Assembly: GCF_003343245.1 (NCBI RefSeq)
Contig: NZ_CP024901.1
Span: forward strand, 372,001-436,000
Source: Photorhabdus laumondii subsp. laumondii
Lineage (GTDB): Bacteria > Pseudomonadota > Gammaproteobacteria > Enterobacterales > Enterobacteriaceae
Reading direction: 5' to 3'
DNA length: 64,000 nucleotides
The position numbers and the translations under genes are program-made. Below the pieces are notes generated by a model. It saw only the letters and a list, made by a program, of their open reading frames with translations, did not search any database and was not told where the DNA came from. Of the stretch, positions 59,997 through 64,000 are shown piece by piece (position 1 is the first letter of the stretch; every line of letters starts with the position of its first letter).

Positions 59997-61475
59997 TCAT
60001 TCTTTTTGGCTTTGGACATCGGCTTTAAGCACCTCTATTTTTTTACTCCCGAAGATCAGAGTCAGTACAAAACCGCTGATATAAGCCACCACTAGCCCGG
60101 CAGCATACACTGCCATTCCGACAAAAATGCCATTGTTTGAGGTCATCAGTGGCAGTGCTACTAATCCAGATGGACCAAAAACCGTATTCAACCCAACAGG
60201 TAATCCTAAATAAGCTATTAAACCGATAAAGAAACCACCGGCGGCACCGCCTAAACAGGCGGTGATAAAGGGTTTAATCCGTGGAAGTGTGACTCCGTAA
60301 ATCAACGGCTCACCGATGCCGAGCAAGCCTGGAATAATCGCGCCTTTTATCTGCGTGCGCAGCAGCGAGTCTTTTTTCGCTTTGACATACAGTGCCAGCG
60401 CTGCACCAACCTGCCCGCCGCCTGCCATTGCAAGAATTGGGAACAGAGAATTAAAGCCTTGAGCCTCCATGAGTGCGAAATAGACGGGAACAAACCCTTG
60501 ATGAACACCAAACATAACAGCGAGTAAAAATAGCCCAGCCAATATCGCCGTGCCAAAAGGATTGCCGTTAAGGTGAAGGAATAACCATGACATGCCGCTA
60601 AATAGATAACTCCCCAGCGGCATGATAAAGATAAAGGCAATGGCTCCCATGATTAGCAGAGTAATAGCCGAAGTGAGGATCATATCCAGATTGTCTGGAA
60701 TGATCTTACGAACTTGTCGTTCTACCCATGCTCCCAGAATAGCGGCAATAAGAACGCCGATAATATTGCCGCGTGGATCGATGCTATAACCAAAGAAAGT
60801 AGAAATACCGGAATAAAAACCGCTGGTGGCATCCGGGTTATAACTGAGTACAAACAGAGAAGCAATAATGGCACCGTTTATTCCCGAACCACCAAATGCT
60901 TTTTGCGCGTTATAACCGATCAGAATACTCAGAAAACTGAACATACCTTTACTGAAAACTTTCATATAGCCGATGATTTCAACCAAAATGGTATTAGGGT
61001 GTTCAACGCCCTGAATAGTTATCTGTTCAAGTAAAGTAGCAAAGCCGAGAAGCAGACCAACGGCAATAAAACCGGGGATCAGTGGGGTAAAAATGGTAGC
61101 GAATTTGGTCAGGAATTTGTGTACCGCACTGACTTGTTTCTCTTTAAGTTGCTTTTTATTAGCAGAAGCAATATTGGCTAAATGAGTGTCGCTTGGTTTC
61201 GATTGTGCTGTAGGAGTAGAAGAATTTAGCAATTCATTCATTATCTCAGCCGCCGCTTGGGCTTTTCCTGGCCCAAGCACAATTTGAAACTGATCGTCGC
61301 TCTCAATAATACCTAACACATTGGGGATCTGTTTTAACGCCACTTTATCCACCTGAGTACTGTCACGCAGTGTTAGTCGCAGACGGGTCATACAGTTGCC
61401 ACATTGCGCCACATTATTTGCATTGCCGATAGCTTTAAGGATCTGGGCAATGACTGACTGGTTAATTTTCGCCAT
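59997..61475 (-). CDS. murP: PTS N-acetylmuramic acid transporter EIIBC (MurP)
   Basis: 492 residues. An N-terminal EIIB domain has the phosphorylated cysteine in [14 protein letters not shown] (about Cys26-Cys28). A linker (about 95-115) leads to an EIIC domain with roughly ten membrane segments and the [14 protein letters not shown] motif. The adjoining murQ gene points to N-acetylmuramic acid as the substrate. As in E. coli, no EIIA domain is present, so it would use EIIA-Glc. Confidence 0.93.
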   Translation of the reverse strand: MAKINQSVIAQILKAIGNANNVAQCGNCMTRLRLTLRDSTQVDKVALKQIPNVLGIIESDDQFQIVLGPGKAQAAAEIMNELLNSSTPTAQSKPSDTHLANIASANKKQLKEKQVSAVHKFLTKFATIFTPLIPGFIAVGLLLGFATLLEQITIQGVEHPNTILVEIIGYMKVFSKGMFSFLSILIGYNAQKAFGGSGINGAIIASLFVLSYNPDATSGFYSGISTFFGYSIDPRGNIIGVLIAAILGAWVERQVRKIIPDNLDMILTSAITLLIMGAIAFIFIMPLGSYLFSGMSWLFLHLNGNPFGTAILAGLFLLAVMFGVHQGFVPVYFALMEAQGFNSLFPILAMAGGGQVGAALALYVKAKKDSLLRTQIKGAIIPGLLGIGEPLIYGVTLPRIKPFITACLGGAAGGFFIGLIAYLGLPVGLNTVFGPSGLVALPLMTSNNGIFVGMAVYAAGLVVAYISGFVLTLIFGSKKIEVLKADVQSQKE

Positions 61476-61505
61476 CTTCTTACTCCTTCTCAGCAGAGGA
61501 AGTCA

Positions 61506-62411
61506 TTACCGAACGGCTGAGATCGTCGGTCGAATAAAACCGTGATGCTTTTTCAGTAAAGTCTTTGCTTGTTGAGCATTGATGCCAGCCAGAATCATCA
61601 CAATGGCGGTTTTACAATGTCCATCACATTCAGCCAGTGCCTGCTCAGCTTGTTCACGATTACATTCGGTGGCGGCGATAACGATATTTTTCTGCCTTTC
61701 AACCAGCTTGGCATTGGTCGCTTCTACGTCCACCATCAGGTTGCTATAAACTTTACCTGTACGGATCATGGCACCGGTGGTCAGCATATTCAGAATGAGC
61801 TTTTGTGCTGTACCGGCTTTCATACGTGATGAACCTGTGACAATTTCTGGCCCAACTATCGGTGCAATAGCAATATCGGCGGCTTGTGTCATCGGGCTTT
61901 CCGGGTTGCAGCTAATACAGGCAACGGTCGCACCAACGGATTTCGCATACGTCATGGCACCCAAGACATAAGGTGTACGACCACTGGCGGCAATGCCAAC
62001 CAATACATCTTTTGAGTTAAAGTGTAGCGCTTGAAGATCATTTGCGCCTAGTTGTTGGTTATCTTCTGCATTCTCAACCGCATGTAGAATGGCTTGATGC
62101 CCGCCGGCAATTAATCCAACCACTTGTTCCGGTTTGGTACCATAAGTGGGAGGACACTCACTGGCATCCAAAATCCCTAATCGGCCCGATGTACCGGCAC
62201 CGATATAAATTAAACGACCTCCTTGACGAAATGCTTCGGCAATTTTGTCTACTGTTTCAGCGATTTTTGGCAAAGTTTGTTCTACAGCCAATGCGACTTT
62301 TTTATCTTCGTCATTAATTAGTTTTAACATTTCAAGGGTTGGCAAAGTATCAATGTTGGCACTGGCTGGATTACGACTTTCGGTAACCATATTGTTGAGA
62401 TTGATTTTCAT
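61506..62411 (-). CDS. murQ: N-acetylmuramic acid 6-phosphate etherase MurQ
   Basis: 301 residues with a SIS domain: [25 protein letters not shown] text (residues about 66-86) and the [18 protein letters not shown] motif. It cleaves the lactyl ether of MurNAc 6-phosphate, giving GlcNAc 6-phosphate and lactate, for cell-wall recycling. It lies 30 bases upstream of murP in an operon. No murR regulator is next to it. Confidence 0.97.
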   Translation of the reverse strand: MKINLNNMVTESRNPASANIDTLPTLEMLKLINDEDKKVALAVEQTLPKIAETVDKIAEAFRQGGRLIYIGAGTSGRLGILDASECPPTYGTKPEQVVGLIAGGHQAILHAVENAEDNQQLGANDLQALHFNSKDVLVGIAASGRTPYVLGAMTYAKSVGATVACISCNPESPMTQAADIAIAPIVGPEIVTGSSRMKAGTAQKLILNMLTTGAMIRTGKVYSNLMVDVEATNAKLVERQKNIVIAATECNREQAEQALAECDGHCKTAIVMILAGINAQQAKTLLKKHHGFIRPTISAVR

Positions 62412-62446
62412 ATTGTTTTCCTAAGGGAATATTCTGGAATTGATGA

Positions 62447-62573
62447 TATACCCGTTATCCTTCAAGTTGCCTCTTTGTTGGCTGCACTCGCTCACCCCGG
62501 TCACATAGTTATCTATGCTCCCAGGGATTCACTCCCTTGCCGCCGCGATGCATCTTGAAATCCATAGGGTATA
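62447..62573. repeat. ERIC element
   Basis: A 127-bp imperfect palindrome runs from TATACCCGTTATCCTTCAAG to ATCCATAGGGTATA and has the inner core GGCTGCACTCGCTCACCCCG. Length and sequence match the Enterobacterial Repetitive Intergenic Consensus. It is 36 bases upstream of the murQ start, so it would be transcribed in the murQ leader. Confidence 0.92.
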
Positions 62574-62610
62574 AAAAATCATTTATTCTTAAAATGTGAT
62601 TATTATCACG
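62568..62610 (-). promoter_or_regulatory. Putative CRP-dependent murQ promoter
   Basis: TGTGATTATTATCACG (62595-62610) matches the CRP palindrome TGTGA-N6-TCACA at 9 of 10 core bases. On the minus strand, the ERIC end supplies TATACC (62573-62568) as a -10. A start near 62561 would put the CRP site at about -41.5, the class II position. The spacing is suggestive; the start site is inferred. Confidence 0.5.
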
Positions 62611-62689
62611 GTGTTAATTATTTAAAATGTGTTGAGGATTAAGAATCTTTATATTCATAATAGTGATTCAATCAGTTAAAGCTGGCTTA

Positions 62690-63169
62690 TTAATAAATTC
62701 TATCATCCCATATACTATAGGCAGATGTGCCGGCGGTTATGTGATTCCAGGATATGGATCTATATTTGAGAAAGACTTTTTCGTACGGCATCATTTCATT
62801 ATCATTTATTGAATGCGGGTAGACGCAAGAAATGTCAACAACACTCGCTTCTGTTAATTTGACCTCATAGAAAAGTTCTAACTGCCCAGCGAAATTTGTT
62901 CTGTAAAAGAAGAAAATCGCATTCACTAGTTCATTTGAAGATATTGCGGATGCTAACAGCGGCGATGATTTATCGATTGGCTTGATAAATTGTACCGGGT
63001 GATGATCGACATTCTTTTGGCGAGTTATCGTGTGATTCAAATGCAATACCTGTATTTGATCTTCGTGCCCCTGTTGGTATCGGTTTCCTATTGAGTCTAG
63101 CGTTGAACAACCGGCAGAAATTAAACCTTGTTTCTTACCATTTAAAGATAAATAAATTATATGTGACAT
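62690..63169 (-). CDS. Orphan Hcp-family protein
   Basis: 159 residues that match Hcp throughout: IIYLSLNGKKQGLISAG, GNRYQQGHEDQIQVLHLNH, and HITAGTSAYSIWDD at the end. It is clearly diverged from the main Hcp at 29.7 kb. It is not next to other T6SS structural genes in this window. Orphan hcp genes often supply alternative tube subunits or carry linked effectors; no effector extension is visible here. Composition is AT-rich. Confidence 0.85.
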   Translation of the reverse strand: MSHIIYLSLNGKKQGLISAGCSTLDSIGNRYQQGHEDQIQVLHLNHTITRQKNVDHHPVQFIKPIDKSSPLLASAISSNELVNAIFFFYRTNFAGQLELFYEVKLTEASVVDISCVYPHSINDNEMMPYEKVFLKYRSISWNHITAGTSAYSIWDDRIY

Positions 63170-63175
63170 AAGTAA

Positions 63176-63367
63176 TTACCAGACAAACTCTTTATTTAAA
63201 TTACCTAAGACTGTATGTCTAGGCGGTGAAGGTACGACCTTAACACCAAAATATAAAAAAATTAACAGTTCAATATTGAATTTCTTTCTTAAAGGATAGA
63301 AACAGTATTTAATAGAGTTTGGAATTTTTTGCTCAATAATGTATTTATTACTTTTATCCTTAAACAT
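63176..63367 (-). CDS. Short hypothetical ORF upstream of the orphan hcp
   Basis: 63 codons starting MFKDKSNKY and ending KEFVW, with the stop 7 bases before the hcp-like start. A hydrophobic middle (IELLIFLYFGVKVV) could be one membrane segment. No clear ribosome-binding site or family is visible, so it may be a remnant or chance frame. It is listed because of its tight spacing to the hcp-like gene. Confidence 0.25.
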   Translation of the reverse strand: MFKDKSNKYIIEQKIPNSIKYCFYPLRKKFNIELLIFLYFGVKVVPSPPRHTVLGNLNKEFVW

Positions 63368-63514
63368 CAGGCATTATTTTGTATTACTATACAGTAACTT
63401 AACTGTAGGCGTTCTGCGTTTGTTTAACATTTTGCTATTATATAGTCGACATGACTATTTTTTATGTAATATAGTGCTATCTTCGAATTCTTAATTGCTA
63501 ATGGGGTTAGCCGT

Positions 63515-63721
63515 ATGAACGATAGAGATAGGCAACAGTTATTACAACAGCTCACTGACGTATTAGTGAATAGCCCGTTAATTCCAGAAGAAAAATTGGC
63601 AATGATGATGATGCAGTGTTTTGAGTTATTGTTGTCAACTCAAGCCAGTGCGATCGACATGAAGATTTCAGATGGCCGTGTTCTTTCTCTCAAATTGGAA
63701 ACTCCGGCGGTTAGACACTAA
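63515..63721 (+). CDS. Small conserved-looking protein of unknown function
   Basis: 68 residues, MNDRDRQQLL to ETPAVRH, helical with a MMMMQCFELLLSTQ stretch. It is not recognised. GGGGTTAGCC precedes the ATG at a fair distance. A second gene starts 43 bases downstream on the same strand, so the pair probably forms an operon. Confidence 0.5.
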   Translation: MNDRDRQQLLQQLTDVLVNSPLIPEEKLAMMMMQCFELLLSTQASAIDMKISDGRVLSLKLETPAVRH

Positions 63722-63764
63722 TGTGATAATTATTGGTTTTAAGAAATGTGGAAAGGGTTTCACG

Positions 63765-64000
63765 ATGACATATAAAAAATACAACCCCTCGCTGGAGGGC
63801 TATATGGGGGATTTCCTGAGAGGTCATGTTGGGGCTAACCAATTAAAACCTCAGCATGAATTCTTTGATGCCATTGGTCTCGAAAAGCAGTTAAGAGAGA
63901 ATACAACCTATATTGCGCTGCTATCGTTAGATGAAGCGAAAGATGTGCTAGAAGATATTGACTCGCCAAAACCCAAAAGTCCATTTATAAAGAAAATATT
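63765..64000 (+). CDS. Unrecognised gene, 5' end only
   Basis: An open frame of 78 codons runs off the right edge, starting MTYKKYNPSL after a GGAAAGGG ribosome-binding site at 63750-63757. The visible part is soluble and charged, with HEFFDAIGLEKQL and EDIDSPKPKSPF. No family is recognised. It is probably co-transcribed with the 68-residue gene upstream. Confidence 0.5.
   Translation, partial: MTYKKYNPSLEGYMGDFLRGHVGANQLKPQHEFFDAIGLEKQLRENTTYIALLSLDEAKDVLEDIDSPKPKSPFIKKI

Overview
The window looks like a chromosomal segment of an insect-associated gammaproteobacterium of the Photorhabdus/Xenorhabdus group, most likely Photorhabdus. This is inferred from a moderately AT-rich core, housekeeping proteins nearly identical to those of E. 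coli (CRP, EngB, PolA, Gor), Enterobacterales gene order (rlmJ-gor, mobA-mobB, srkA-dsbA, polA-spf-engB, ppiA-pabA-argD-crp-yhfA-prkB-yheU-yheT), an ERIC element, and a load of insertion sequences, Rhs/T6SS genes and RCC1-like repeat genes. The species cannot be fixed from sequence reading alone.

1-30.3 kb: a complete type VI secretion cluster in the gene order typical of Vibrio cholerae. It is read on the minus strand from tssB (28.8 kb) through tssC, tssE, tssF, tssG, tagH, tssJ, tssK, tssL, clpV, a short VasH-like gene, vasI, tssA/vasJ, tssM and vasL to vgrG, an Eag chaperone gene, a PAAR-Rhs effector with a probable ADP-ribosyltransferase tip, and a small presumed immunity gene. hcp is divergent at 29.7 kb, across an AT-rich 0.9 kb gap. 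Most genes overlap or nearly touch, so this reads as one long operon. The Rhs protein would ride on VgrG, with Eag holding its transmembrane segments. An IS50/Tn5-type element with a 9-bp target duplication splits vasL; removing it restores the frame exactly. The VasH-like regulator has GAF-like and Fis-type regions but no sigma54 AAA+ domain. The distal half (about 1.1-15.4 kb) is visibly GC-rich, while the proximal genes and the Rhs tip are not.

30.3-39.2 kb: core genes rlmJ, gor, mobA, mobB, srkA and dsbA. Between gor and mobB sits a two-gene insertion (33.4-36.2 kb): a DUF4297-like nuclease and an SMC/Rad50-like ATPase with a 4-nt overlap, which looks like a Lamassu-type defence system.

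39.2-44.6 kb: a second accessory island between dsbA and polA. It begins at an IS200/IS605 relic and holds a minus-strand operon (small protein, PHP-SMC ATPase, AlbA_2/HATPase protein) that is a candidate defence system. An IS630-family element lies about 20 bp upstream of its first gene.

44.6-58.2 kb: polA with DnaA-box-like sites upstream, a pair of RCC1-repeat genes (one shortened and frameshifted), the sRNA gene spf (Spot 42), engB, ppiA, a small secreted protein, pabA, argD, crp, yhfA, prkB, yheU and yheT.

58.2-64 kb: an IS982-family element, a LysE-type exporter, murP-murQ for N-acetylmuramate use (with an ERIC element in the leader and a good CRP site upstream), an orphan hcp-like gene, and the start of an unrecognised plus-strand gene pair running off the right edge.
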